Of a stretch of DNA of 64,000 bases, positions 53,025 to 61,289 are shown piece after piece; positions within the stretch are counted from its first letter, which is position 1, and every line of letters starts with the position of its first letter. The notes under the pieces are model-generated. The model was not told the DNA's origin, did not search any database, and saw nothing but the letters and a program-made list of their open reading frames with translations. A program made the translations under genes and the position numbers. The stretch is from Rhizobium sp. BK602 (GTDB taxonomy: Bacteria; Pseudomonadota; Alphaproteobacteria; Rhizobiales; Rhizobiaceae): assembly GCF_014195095.1 (NCBI RefSeq), contig NZ_JACIBC010000005.1:62001-126000 (forward strand), written 5' to 3'.

Positions 53025-54058
53025 GCCCGCTCCTCCATCAGTCTTCGCCGTGTCGGAAACCACGGCGCGTCCACGACCTTGCAGATGAGCCCCCAGATGC
53101 CACCGCGGGCGAAGAGAGCCATGAACAGCGTCAGGAGCCCCAGCACCACGAGGTAGGTCGCGCCATACTGGCCGAACCAGCGTTCGGCGAAGAAATAGAT
53201 GAGTGCACCGATCAGCACGCCTTCGAGCGATCCCAATCCGCCGACCATGACGATGAAGATCGCGATATTGGCCCAGTTTGAATCATAGGCGGAGGGCGGA
53301 GTGATGCGCAGCTGGGCCATGAAATAGATCGCCCCGGCAAGACCGGTGCCCACCGCCGCCGCCACCCAGATGAGAAAGCGGAGCCGGCTGACATTGACGC
53401 CCTGGCTCGCCGCCGCAACAGGGTTGTCGCGCATGGCGATCAATGCCAGGCCATAGCGTGAACGCAGCAGCAGATAGCTGCCGCCGACGGTTACCAGCAG
53501 CATCAGGGCGCAGAGCAGCGAGACACCCACGGCGCGTTCGGTCGGCGAATAGCCGGTCATGACGCGCAAGCTCATGCCGGCGCCGGCATTGACATAGCCG
53601 AATACCGACGTGGCCAACCGCATCACCTCGGCAACCACCCATGTGCCGATGGCAAAATAGGGTCCGTCGAGCCGATGCAGCAGCCCGTAGGTGGGCAGGG
53701 CCAGCAGCGCCGGCGCAATCATTGCCAGCACCACGGCGATGAAGGGATTGATGCCCCATAGTTGCGCCATGACGAACATCATGTAAGCAGCGACGCCGAC
53801 AAACGCCTGCTGGCCCACCGACACCAGACCGGCATAGCCCGCCAGCAGATTCCACATCTGCGCGACGGCGATGTAGCAGCAGAGCTCGACCACGTCGCGG
53901 ATCAGGCCCTGGCTTGCCCAGAGCGGCATGGAGGCGACGATGAAGAGCACGATGACGCCGAGCGCCATGGCGATGACCCCGGAGGTCGTCTGCCGCTGGA
54001 CACGGATCGGTGGCAGAGCCGAAACATCGGCGGGTCGGGCAACGAGCGCATGGGTCAC
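53021..54058 (-). CDS. Branched-chain-type ABC transporter permease (LivM-like), operon B
   Basis: 345 aa, about ten helices. AQMWNLLAGYAGLVSVGQQA and DGPYFAIGTWVVAEVMRLAT mirror the operon A protein almost word for word, and MVGGLGSLEGVLIGALIYFF lies near the end. It starts four bases after the LivH-like gene. Inner-membrane channel half of the second importer. The close likeness shows the two transporter sets arose from one duplicated set. Confidence 0.9.
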   Translation of the reverse strand: MTHALVARPADVSALPPIRVQRQTTSGVIAMALGVIVLFIVASMPLWASQGLIRDVVELCCYIAVAQMWNLLAGYAGLVSVGQQAFVGVAAYMMFVMAQLWGINPFIAVVLAMIAPALLALPTYGLLHRLDGPYFAIGTWVVAEVMRLATSVFGYVNAGAGMSLRVMTGYSPTERAVGVSLLCALMLLVTVGGSYLLLRSRYGLALIAMRDNPVAAASQGVNVSRLRFLIWVAAAVGTGLAGAIYFMAQLRITPPSAYDSNWANIAIFIVMVGGLGSLEGVLIGALIYFFAERWFGQYGATYLVVLGLLTLFMALFARGGIWGLICKVVDAPWFPTRRRLMEERA

Positions 54059-54062
54059 GGTC

Positions 54063-54920
54063 TCAATCCTTTCCGAGAAGGCCCTGCGGGCGCATTGCGA
54101 GAATGACGAGGAAAACGAGGTGACCGGCGAGGATGCCGAAACCCGGATCGACGCGGAAACCGATCGACTGGCTGACGCCGAGCACCATGGCGCCCAGAAA
54201 GGCGCCCCAGATCGAGCCCATGCCGCCGATGATCACCGCCTCGAAGGCGTAGATAAGCTGGAAGGCCCCGTCGGCCGGCGATACCGTCGAACGCATCGAC
54301 TGAAAGACGGCAGCGAAGCCGAGGATGGCCACGGCGATCGCCGTGGCGCCGGCATAGACAGTCTTGGGATTGACGCCCGTCATGGCCGCCGCCTCGACAT
54401 CGATTGAAGCGGCACGCAGGGAGCGGCCGAAGCGCGTATATTGCATCGTCGTCGCCAGTCCCGCCGTCAGAACGGTCGCGGTCGCAAGCACGATCACGGG
54501 CAGGACGCCGACGAAGAGCGGTCCAACCTGGAAGGAGGCCTGCGCGATCCCGGCGCTCGGAAGCGAGCGCGTATCGGCCGACCACACCTGCAGCATCGCA
54601 TTCTGCAAGGCGATGGAAAGCCCGAAGGTCGCGATCAGCGACGGCAGCGGGTCGGCGCCAACCACCCAGTTCAGGATGAGCCGCTGCAGGATGACGCCAA
54701 TGATCCCGCCCAATGCGACGAGTATGACCAGCACAGACCACGGGCCGAGCGAGAAGGTGGAGGCAAGGCTGATGCCGACGAGCGCCAACAGCACCATGAT
54801 GTCGCCGTGGGTAATGTTGACGATGCGCATCACGCCGAACATCAGCGCCATGCCGAGCGCATATTGGGCATAGAGCCCTCCGAGCAGGATGCCTTGGACG
54901 AGTGCGTCAAGCCACTGCAT
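54063..54920 (-). CDS. Branched-chain-type ABC transporter permease (LivH-like), operon B
   Basis: 285 aa, about eight helices. ALVQGILLGGLYAQYALGMA, FGVMRIVNITHGDIMVLLAL and IYAFEAVIIGGMGSIWGAFL. Start at 54920 with GGAG upstream; it overlaps the end of the LivF-like gene by 14 bases. Counterpart of the protein at 42559-43422. Confidence 0.9.
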   Translation of the reverse strand: MQWLDALVQGILLGGLYAQYALGMALMFGVMRIVNITHGDIMVLLALVGISLASTFSLGPWSVLVILVALGGIIGVILQRLILNWVVGADPLPSLIATFGLSIALQNAMLQVWSADTRSLPSAGIAQASFQVGPLFVGVLPVIVLATATVLTAGLATTMQYTRFGRSLRAASIDVEAAAMTGVNPKTVYAGATAIAVAILGFAAVFQSMRSTVSPADGAFQLIYAFEAVIIGGMGSIWGAFLGAMVLGVSQSIGFRVDPGFGILAGHLVFLVILAMRPQGLLGKD

Positions 54921-55638
54921 GGGAGGCTCCAAAATATGCTTCGCCGATCGTTTCGCGCGACACGTCGGCGGATCGGCCAGTCAGCGTCACGCGACCTTCC
55001 AGCATGCAGTAGAGCCGGTCCGAGGCGGAGCGGGCGAGGCCTACATCCTGCTCGACCAACACGATTGCGGTGCCGTTCTTCGAGATGGACGGTATGGACT
55101 GATAGATCTCGCGCACCACTTTCGGAGCAAGACCCAGGCTGATTTCGTCGCAGAGCAACAGTCGCGGCTGATTGAGCAGCGCCCGGCCGATGGCCACCAT
55201 CTGCTGCTGCCCTCCCGACAACGACTGCACCGGAGCGGCCTGCTTTTCCTTGAGGATGGGAAACAGCGCGAAGATACGCTCGATCGTCCAAAGCTCGCCC
55301 TGCCGGGGCACGGCATGGTCAAGGGCAACACGGAGATTGTCGACCACCGACATGCCCGAGAACAGCCGCCGGCCCTCCGGCACGATGGCGACGCCGTGCG
55401 AGACCATCCGGTGGGGCTGGCTGCCGCCGACCGGCCGGTCGTCCAGGCGCACCATGTCCGGCGCGACCCGCAGCAAGCCCATGATCGACTTCAGAAGCGT
55501 CGATTTACCCGCCCCGTTCGCGCCGATCAGGGCGACGACCTCGCCCTCGGCAATGTTGAAATCGATGCCGTACAGCGCCTGGAAATCGCCGTAGCGGGCC
55601 TTGAGTTCATGGGTGGAGAGAAGCGTCGAACCCGTCAT
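54907..55638 (-). CDS. ABC transporter ATP-binding protein (LivF-like), operon B
   Basis: 243 aa. Walker A GANGAGKST, VPEGRRLFSGMSVVDNL, signature LSGGQQQM, Walker B LLLCDEISLGLAP. Its ATG overlaps the LivG-like stop by four bases. Counterpart of the protein at 43419-44129, with the same AYFGA ending. Confidence 0.92.
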   Translation of the reverse strand: MTGSTLLSTHELKARYGDFQALYGIDFNIAEGEVVALIGANGAGKSTLLKSIMGLLRVAPDMVRLDDRPVGGSQPHRMVSHGVAIVPEGRRLFSGMSVVDNLRVALDHAVPRQGELWTIERIFALFPILKEKQAAPVQSLSGGQQQMVAIGRALLNQPRLLLCDEISLGLAPKVVREIYQSIPSISKNGTAIVLVEQDVGLARSASDRLYCMLEGRVTLTGRSADVSRETIGEAYFGASHAVA

Positions 55639-56360
55639 GCCTCGATCCCCATGTAGACGCGCCTGACTTCGGGATCCTTGATAACCTCGTCGGGCAGGCC
55701 CTCGGCGATCTTCTCGCCGAAATTCAGCACCATGATGCGGTCGGCGACGGCCAACAGGGCATGCAGCACATGTTCGATCCAGACGATCGTCACGCCCCGG
55801 TCGCGAATATGGCGGATCAATCGCACCAGCGCCTTGCCCTCCTCGTCGGTCAACCCACCGGCGATTTCGTCAAGCAGCAGCAGGGTCGGGCTGGAGGCGA
55901 GCGCGCGGGCCAGTTCGAGGCGCTTGCGGTCCAGCAGCGTCAGCGAGCCGGCGGAACGGTTGGCCTTGTCCGCCAGTTCGCAATCCCGCAGGATTTGCGC
56001 GCAAAGCGCATAGCTCGCAGCTTCGGAACGCCCGCCGCCGAAGGTGGCCGCCACAAGCAGGTTTTCGAATGTCGACATGCCGACATAGGGGCGAGGAATC
56101 TGGTATGTGCGGCCGATGCCGATCTTGCAGCGCTTATAGGGCGGCTGGCCGACGAGGCGCTCGCCGGCAAAAACGAGCTCGCCGCCATCGTTTCTCAGAT
56201 CGCCGCTGATCAGATTGAACAGCGTCGTCTTTCCCGCCCCGTTCGGCCCCAGAATACCAAGCACTTCGCCCTTTTGGACGTCGAAGCTGATATCCTGCAG
56301 CACGCGCAGGGCGCCGAAGGATTTGCTCAATCCTCTCGCTTCTAGCAATACGCCGTTCAA
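55635..56360 (-). CDS. ABC transporter ATP-binding protein (LivG-like), operon B
   Basis: 241 aa. Walker A GPNGAGKTT, GRTYQIPRPYVGMSTFENLL, Walker B LLLLDEIAGGLTDEE, switch His in IVWIEHVLHAL. The ABC signature is again altered (SLTLLDRKRLELARA), as in operon A. It lies 97 bases after the binding-protein gene, and an imperfect hairpin (56376-56409) fills part of that gap. Confidence 0.9.
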   Translation of the reverse strand: MNGVLLEARGLSKSFGALRVLQDISFDVQKGEVLGILGPNGAGKTTLFNLISGDLRNDGGELVFAGERLVGQPPYKRCKIGIGRTYQIPRPYVGMSTFENLLVAATFGGGRSEAASYALCAQILRDCELADKANRSAGSLTLLDRKRLELARALASSPTLLLLDEIAGGLTDEEGKALVRLIRHIRDRGVTIVWIEHVLHALLAVADRIMVLNFGEKIAEGLPDEVIKDPEVRRVYMGIEA

Positions 56361-56375
56361 ATCGTTCCTCCGCTC

Positions 56376-56409
56376 CGGGCCTGGGCGGACGGACTTCCCC
56401 GCCTGCCCG
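56376..56409 (-). promoter_or_regulatory. Hairpin between binding-protein and ATPase genes of operon B
   Basis: Imperfect inverted repeat CGGGC-ctg-GGCGG and CCGCC-t-GCCCG in the gap after the binding-protein stop. It probably protects the binding-protein message at its 3' end so that this component is made in excess. Confidence 0.4.
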
Positions 56410-56457
56410 ATCCGGTCCTCACTCTTCCTGCCGTGACGATGCCGCAGCCGAAGCTGT

Positions 56458-57756
56458 TCAGCTCGTCCAGGGGATCACCTTCATCTTCTGTTCCGGCTCG
56501 AAGAGTTTGTTGACCGTGTTGTCGACGATCTTCAGGTCATAGGGCCACTTGTCGCCCTTCACCCACTGGCCGCCGAAAATCGGCGTCGTGGAGACATTTT
56601 TGTGCGGGCCGCTGGAGAAGTCGACCTTGCCGATCAGCGTGTCGATCTTGGTGCCAATGATCGCATCACGATTGGCGGTGCGATCAAGAGGATTGCTCGA
56701 GCGCTTCAGCACGTCGAGCGCCACTTCCCAGATCGCGTGGCTGTAGCCCAGCGGCTGCGTCCACTGCTTCTTGGTCTCGCTCTCCCACTGGTCGGCGATA
56801 TCGCGGCTGACCTGCCCCGTGAGCGTCGACTTGAACGGAAAGGCCGGCGTCCACCAGACTTCGGAAGACATGCCGTCGCCGAGCGGGCCGAGCGCCTGGA
56901 CGCCGCCGGCGAAGAGAAGAGCCGCAGCCACCGTGACCGCCTTGGGCTTGTAGCCCTGCTGGGCGCATTGGTTGACGAAGGTCTTCAGATCGTCGGGATA
57001 GGTGATGCCGCCGACGATTTCACAGCCGGCCTGCTTGAACGCGGCGATCTGTGCCGAGTAATCATTGGTCCGCGGCTGGAAGAAGCCCGGCACGGTGATT
57101 TTGAAACCGGCCTTCTGGGTGGGAGCCGGCAGACCGTAGTCGTTGTTGCCCCAGGTCTCGCCATCGGCATTCTGCGGAAACAGCATGCCGACTTTCCGGT
57201 TGGTGTCGATCGTGTTCCAGAGACCAACGAACGTATTGAGCGCCTCATCCAGGCCCCAGAAGAAATGATAGGTCCAATCGAAGGGCTTGTCCTTGCCACC
57301 GCGCGGGAAAATGATGGCCTGCCACGGCGCGCCGGTGGAAATGCAGGGGCATTCGTTGAGTTCGGCCTGGTCAGCCGAAGGGCTGACCGTATCCGTGGTC
57401 GATGCCGGCAGCAGCAGGTGGACGCCGTCGTTAAGGATGAGGTCGCCGGCGACTTCCGCCGCCCGATTCGGATCGGACTGGCTGTCGCGGATCAGGATCT
57501 CGACGTCGAACTTGCCGGCGGGCGTCGTGAGCCCATCCTTCAGCATCGCCTTGATCTTGTCGGCGGCCCAGCCATCGGTCTCGCCGAAGAGCGCCAAGGG
57601 GCCGGTTGCAGGCGTCACGAAACCGATCTTGATCCTTCCCGCCGATTGCGCCCGGGCAATCATCGGCGCGCCGAGCGCGGAAGCGGCAAGTCCGGCGCCG
57701 ATGCCCTTGAGCACCGTCCGGCGTGATGGTTTCGCAAATTTCGTGTTCAGGTCCAC
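56458..57756 (-). CDS. ABC transporter substrate-binding protein (LivK-type), operon B
   Basis: 432 aa from a GTG at 57756 with GGGAGGAG upstream. Twin-arginine signal (SRRTVLKGIGAGLAASALGA, cleavage near RAQS). Peripla_BP_6 domain: IKIGFVTPATGPLALFGETD, ILIRDSQSDPNRAAEVAGDL. It shares with the operon A protein the DSQS(N/D)PNRAAEVA segment, the APWQ.. segment and FFWGL(E/D)... region, so both belong to one subfamily. Separate binding proteins suggest related but not identical ligands. Confidence 0.9.
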   Translation of the reverse strand: MDLNTKFAKPSRRTVLKGIGAGLAASALGAPMIARAQSAGRIKIGFVTPATGPLALFGETDGWAADKIKAMLKDGLTTPAGKFDVEILIRDSQSDPNRAAEVAGDLILNDGVHLLLPASTTDTVSPSADQAELNECPCISTGAPWQAIIFPRGGKDKPFDWTYHFFWGLDEALNTFVGLWNTIDTNRKVGMLFPQNADGETWGNNDYGLPAPTQKAGFKITVPGFFQPRTNDYSAQIAAFKQAGCEIVGGITYPDDLKTFVNQCAQQGYKPKAVTVAAALLFAGGVQALGPLGDGMSSEVWWTPAFPFKSTLTGQVSRDIADQWESETKKQWTQPLGYSHAIWEVALDVLKRSSNPLDRTANRDAIIGTKIDTLIGKVDFSSGPHKNVSTTPIFGGQWVKGDKWPYDLKIVDNTVNKLFEPEQKMKVIPWTS

Positions 57757-57837
57757 CTTGATCTCCTCCCTCTGGTATCGTGTGGTCTGCACGCAATCCG
57801 GTCGCGGCCCGCCATTCCTCCCCGGCGAGCAGCGACG

Positions 57838-58656
57838 TTACTTGATACGGTTCATCGCACCCCCGTCGATGACGATCTGGCTACCCGTGACATAGGATGA
57901 GCACGGCGAAGCCAGATAGAGTGCGAGGCCTTTGATATCCTCCGTGTCGCCAATCCTCCCGATCAGCGACTGTTCTTCGAAGGCCTTGCGGTCGGCGGGA
58001 ATCTTCAAACGCCCGCCAGCGATATTGGTCATGAACGGGCCGGGTGAGATGCAGTTGATGAGGATGCCGAACATGCCGAGCTCCATGGCCATCTGCCGGA
58101 CGAAGTGATCGACACCCGCCTTGGCCGGCATATAGGGCGTACCGACGATGGCCTCGTTGATCTGGGCTGCGATCGAGGACGTGACGATGATCCGTCCGCC
58201 GCCGGTGGCCTTCATGTGGCGCGCGGCATGTTTCACCGTGGTATAGACGGAGGTGAGATTGACCTCGATCACCCTGTCCCAATGATGATCGTCGAGGACG
58301 TCGATCGCCCCTTGTGCGATGCGCTCTCCGGTGGTGGAAAGGAATCCTGGGCCAGCATCGATGCCGGCATTGGCGAAGACCACGTCGATCCGCCCATGGC
58401 ACTCGGCCACCAGATCGAAGCCGGCTTTCATGCCCACGCGATCCGACACGTCAAGCACATGTCCCCAGACGTCGGCGCCGCTCGTCTTCAGCTCGGCGAC
58501 CACAGCGTCAAGCTGGCCGGCATTCAGGTCGAATATGCAGACCCTGGCGCCATTGTCCGCCATGACTTCGGCATAGGCGCGGCCAATCCCGCTGGCGCCG
58601 CCGGTCACGATCACCGACTTGCCGCGAACGTCGAACATCTCCTGTAATGTCGCCAT
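57838..58656 (-). CDS. Short-chain dehydrogenase/reductase, first gene of operon B
   Basis: 272 aa from the ATG at 58656 with GGGAGGAG upstream. NAD-binding VIVTGGASGIGRAYAEVMAD, NAG motif DVVFANAGIDAG, catalytic Ser in IIVTSSIAAQ and Tyr-x-x-x-Lys in TPYMPAKAGVDHF, all intact. It oxidises a hydroxyl or reduces a carbonyl of a small molecule with NAD(P). Heading the operon before the importer genes, it may be the first step after uptake, acting on a side-chain alcohol or a cyclic alcohol. Its promoter has the block shared with operon A. Confidence 0.9.
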   Translation of the reverse strand: MATLQEMFDVRGKSVIVTGGASGIGRAYAEVMADNGARVCIFDLNAGQLDAVVAELKTSGADVWGHVLDVSDRVGMKAGFDLVAECHGRIDVVFANAGIDAGPGFLSTTGERIAQGAIDVLDDHHWDRVIEVNLTSVYTTVKHAARHMKATGGGRIIVTSSIAAQINEAIVGTPYMPAKAGVDHFVRQMAMELGMFGILINCISPGPFMTNIAGGRLKIPADRKAFEEQSLIGRIGDTEDIKGLALYLASPCSSYVTGSQIVIDGGAMNRIK

Positions 58657-58740
58657 CCTCACTCCTCCCTCAGAAAACAAGCTAGCAGCCTTCAGAGAGG
58701 AGTTTGATAATTTTTTTCCAAGTTAATATGCCGAAATGGT
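58657..58740. promoter_or_regulatory. Promoter region of operon B, with the operator block shared with operon A
   Basis: Bases 58704-58729 are identical to 48205-48230 at 25 of 26 positions. The part between block and start codon is also alike: ACTCCTCC next to the start codon, ACAAGCTAGCAG against ACAACTTAGCAG. Distance from block to the ATG is 48 bases here and 44 in operon A. No LysR gene lies to the right, unlike in operon A. The likeness points to control by the same regulator. Confidence 0.65.
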
Positions 58741-59164
58741 ATAATCGCGACCGCCGTCGCTCGGCATCTCGGCGCTAGTCTGGCGTTTCAACAAAATCAG
58801 GTCGCTACCGGTACACAAAATTTGAGAATTGGCCGTTGGATTGAGAAGGCCGCTCGGATCTTGCCATCAAATTCGCGATCGGTTCACCTCGCCCATGACG
58901 CCCAGCCCTTGCGGCATTGTTTCCGCAATGTCCAGCCAATACAGAGGGTTGCAGCGACCTTGACGGTCGTCAGGCAGTCGAGATTGGAGGCGACGCTTGC
59001 ACTCAAATGCCGGGCGACACCCCTATGAGCCCCGCCCATGATTGGGGGGGCAGATTGGCGGCGTTCCTTCGGCCGCCAATCGGGCATCGCAGATTGAAGT
59101 TCCCGCGAGCAATCGCCTTTGCTGCAATCTTCATCTTCGGGATCAACGGGGCCGATCCGAAACG
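58741..59164. other. Interval between operon B and the stress-protein gene
   Basis: About 420 bases without a supported gene. Short frames on either strand lack binding sites and look like chance. The left part follows the operon B control region; the right part lies behind the stop of the universal stress protein gene. I see no LysR remnant here. Confidence 0.5.
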
Positions 59165-59998
59165 TCACCGCGTCATCATCAGCGGTACGGGGCTTGTTTC
59201 GAGCATCGAGCGCGTCACGCCTCCGAAAATCCACTCACGGACACGCGAATGTCCGTATGCACCCATGACAATCAGATCCGCACCGATGTCCATGGCATGT
59301 TGCCGAAGGACTTCGGCAACGGACCGCCCGCCGCTTGCCAGAACATCGACCGAGACCCGAACGCCATGCCGCGCCAGGAAGGCGGCAACGTCCGCGCCCG
59401 GTTCCTCGCCGTTGCTACGGGTCGAGGCATAGGGATCGACAAGGGCGACACATACGTTTGCGGCCGCCTTCAGCTGCTCTATTGCGGCACGAACGGCCTG
59501 GCTCGCCTCATTGCGGGAGTCCCAGGCAACAAGCACCGTGCCGGGGCGGAGCGAGGCCGAACATCCCCTCGGCACGACCAGGATCGGCGCCGGCGACTGA
59601 AACAACGCGCCGTTCAATATTCCCGATCGCATATTGTCCTCGGCCAGCAGGCCACCACCGATCAATGTCAGATCGACATAGCGTGCGCGTTCGCCGATCT
59701 CGTTGTCGATCCATCCGTATTCGGTAAAAATACTGTCCAGATCAAACGAAATGCCGCTTGCCTGCAGCAAGGTTTTCGCGGCGGCGACCTTTCGGTCCAG
59801 CACTTCGATCTCGCGCTCACGTTCCTCAACCCAGGCAACCGAAACGACCTCCCCGTATCCACCGACAGGAGCAACCGCAAGCGCCGTGACCAGAACCGAG
59901 AGATGTGCCTCGGCCGTGCGGCAAAATTCGATTGCAGAACGCAGATCGTCATCGTCCTGGCTAGCGCCGATGACACTCAAAACGGTTTTGACTTGCAT
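59165..59998 (-). CDS. Tandem universal stress protein (UspA family)
   Basis: 277 aa from the ATG at 59998 with AGGGG seven bases upstream; a GTG at 60004 is less well placed. Two Usp domains. The second has the ATP-binding pattern near its end, DLIVMGAYGHSRVREWIFGG followed by VTRSMLETSPVPL; the first is less typical. These cytoplasmic proteins help survive stress, often in oxygen limitation or at growth arrest. It is divergent to the AraC gene at 60198, 199 bases away. Confidence 0.88.
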   Translation of the reverse strand: MQVKTVLSVIGASQDDDDLRSAIEFCRTAEAHLSVLVTALAVAPVGGYGEVVSVAWVEEREREIEVLDRKVAAAKTLLQASGISFDLDSIFTEYGWIDNEIGERARYVDLTLIGGGLLAEDNMRSGILNGALFQSPAPILVVPRGCSASLRPGTVLVAWDSRNEASQAVRAAIEQLKAAANVCVALVDPYASTRSNGEEPGADVAAFLARHGVRVSVDVLASGGRSVAEVLRQHAMDIGADLIVMGAYGHSRVREWIFGGVTRSMLETSPVPLMMTR

Positions 59999-60197
59999 GA
60001 TCACACCCCTGTTTGAACCTGTTCCATCGGTGTGAGTTTAGGTCCGAGAACCTACGCCGCCTTGATCTTAGTCAAGCTGGCCAACGAAGGACGGAGCGCC
60101 GATGCTGGTTTATAGTCTCGCAGCTCACCCTCTTATCAGTCAGCCAGTTGCGGAATATATTTAACATGTTATCTTGTTTCATCGGGGAGAACTGACG

Positions 60198-61211
60198 ATG
60201 GTGACTCAGCATCGACACCATGATGACGACGTATCCGTCAAACTGGTCCAGTCACATGACGCATTGGACCATGGCCAATGCCTTCAAGGCTGGCGCCTGG
60301 AATGCGTTCAGCTGTCCTCCGGCCCGTTCCAGAGCACAATAAGGGATGTTCGGCTCGATCATTGTCAGATCATTCGCGAACGCGCCAACCAGGCCATGAT
60401 GAAACGTGGCGCAAGTTGGGGCGACTCGATCGTTCTCAGCCTTCCCTTGACCGCATCCGGGCGCGGCTGGGCAGCCGGTCGCGAGCTTCCGGAGGGAACG
60501 ATGCTCCTCTCGGATGGTGACGATCTGCCCGAAATCCACACGCCAAAGGAACTCGATCTGATTTGCCTTGCCTTTGGAAGACGCTGGTTCGCCATCAAGG
60601 CGATGGAAGCGGGATATCGGCGATTGTCGGGGCGTGTGTGGCGTCAGGACGGCTTTTTCTTACCCGAAGCCCACCGGCAAGCACTCGTCCAGCTGCTCAC
60701 TTCTATTGTCTCGGAAGTCGATTTCCGGCCCTCCATCCTCGACCACGCAACCAGTCGCCTCTTCCTGGAGGAGGAAATCCTCCGGCACCTGCTGGCAGCC
60801 CTGGACTCCTCGGTCCTCGTCAGTTCGCCTGGGGATACGCCCCGAAAACAAACCGCGGATTACGTGCGCGACCTTGCTTTGCGCGATGCGTCCGAAGCTC
60901 CCAACCTGGCTGCGATCTGTCAGCAACTCGGGATAAGCCGGGCGCATCTGCAAAACTGTTTCCGTCTTTCCTATGGATTGACGGCGACACAGATGCTTCG
61001 TGCCATCCGGCTGCATGCGGTCAGGCGCGACTTGCGCGAGGCCAACCGAAACGGGAAGACGACATCGATCGGTGATGTCGCGGCACGATGGGGCTTCTGG
61101 CACTGGAGCCGTTTTACCGGAGACTATCGCAATCATTTCGGCGAACTGCCGTCGACGACGCTTCGCGCGGGAAAAGACGCCATCCCGGACCGAAATCTTC
61201 AAAAGCCGTAG
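60198..61211 (+). CDS. AraC-family regulator, next to an outer-membrane channel and MFS gene
   Basis: 337 aa from the ATG at 60198 with GGGGAGAA upstream; a TTG at 60174 would add eight residues. The C-terminal DNA-binding domain is present (NLAAICQQLGISRAHLQNCF, then GLTATQMLRAIRLHAVRRDL and IGDVAARWGFWHWSRFTGDY). The N-terminal sensor part belongs to the EutR/FeaR-like group in length and layout. The downstream genes for a channel, a transporter and an amidase are the likely targets. Ligand unknown. Confidence 0.85.
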   Translation: MVTQHRHHDDDVSVKLVQSHDALDHGQCLQGWRLECVQLSSGPFQSTIRDVRLDHCQIIRERANQAMMKRGASWGDSIVLSLPLTASGRGWAAGRELPEGTMLLSDGDDLPEIHTPKELDLICLAFGRRWFAIKAMEAGYRRLSGRVWRQDGFFLPEAHRQALVQLLTSIVSEVDFRPSILDHATSRLFLEEEILRHLLAALDSSVLVSSPGDTPRKQTADYVRDLALRDASEAPNLAAICQQLGISRAHLQNCFRLSYGLTATQMLRAIRLHAVRRDLREANRNGKTTSIGDVAARWGFWHWSRFTGDYRNHFGELPSTTLRAGKDAIPDRNLQKP

Positions 61212-61289
61212 CGATTTCGGATAACGGCGCGAAGTCGATATCCATAGCATCCCCAACTGGTTCAGAAGAAACCAATTAGGGGAACGACC

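Noticed and set aside
58741..59164. Possible LysR remnant beside the operon B promoter
   Set aside because: Because the promoter block resembles that of operon A, I looked for LysR codons to its right. The sequence after the block does not match the start of either LysR gene in any frame.
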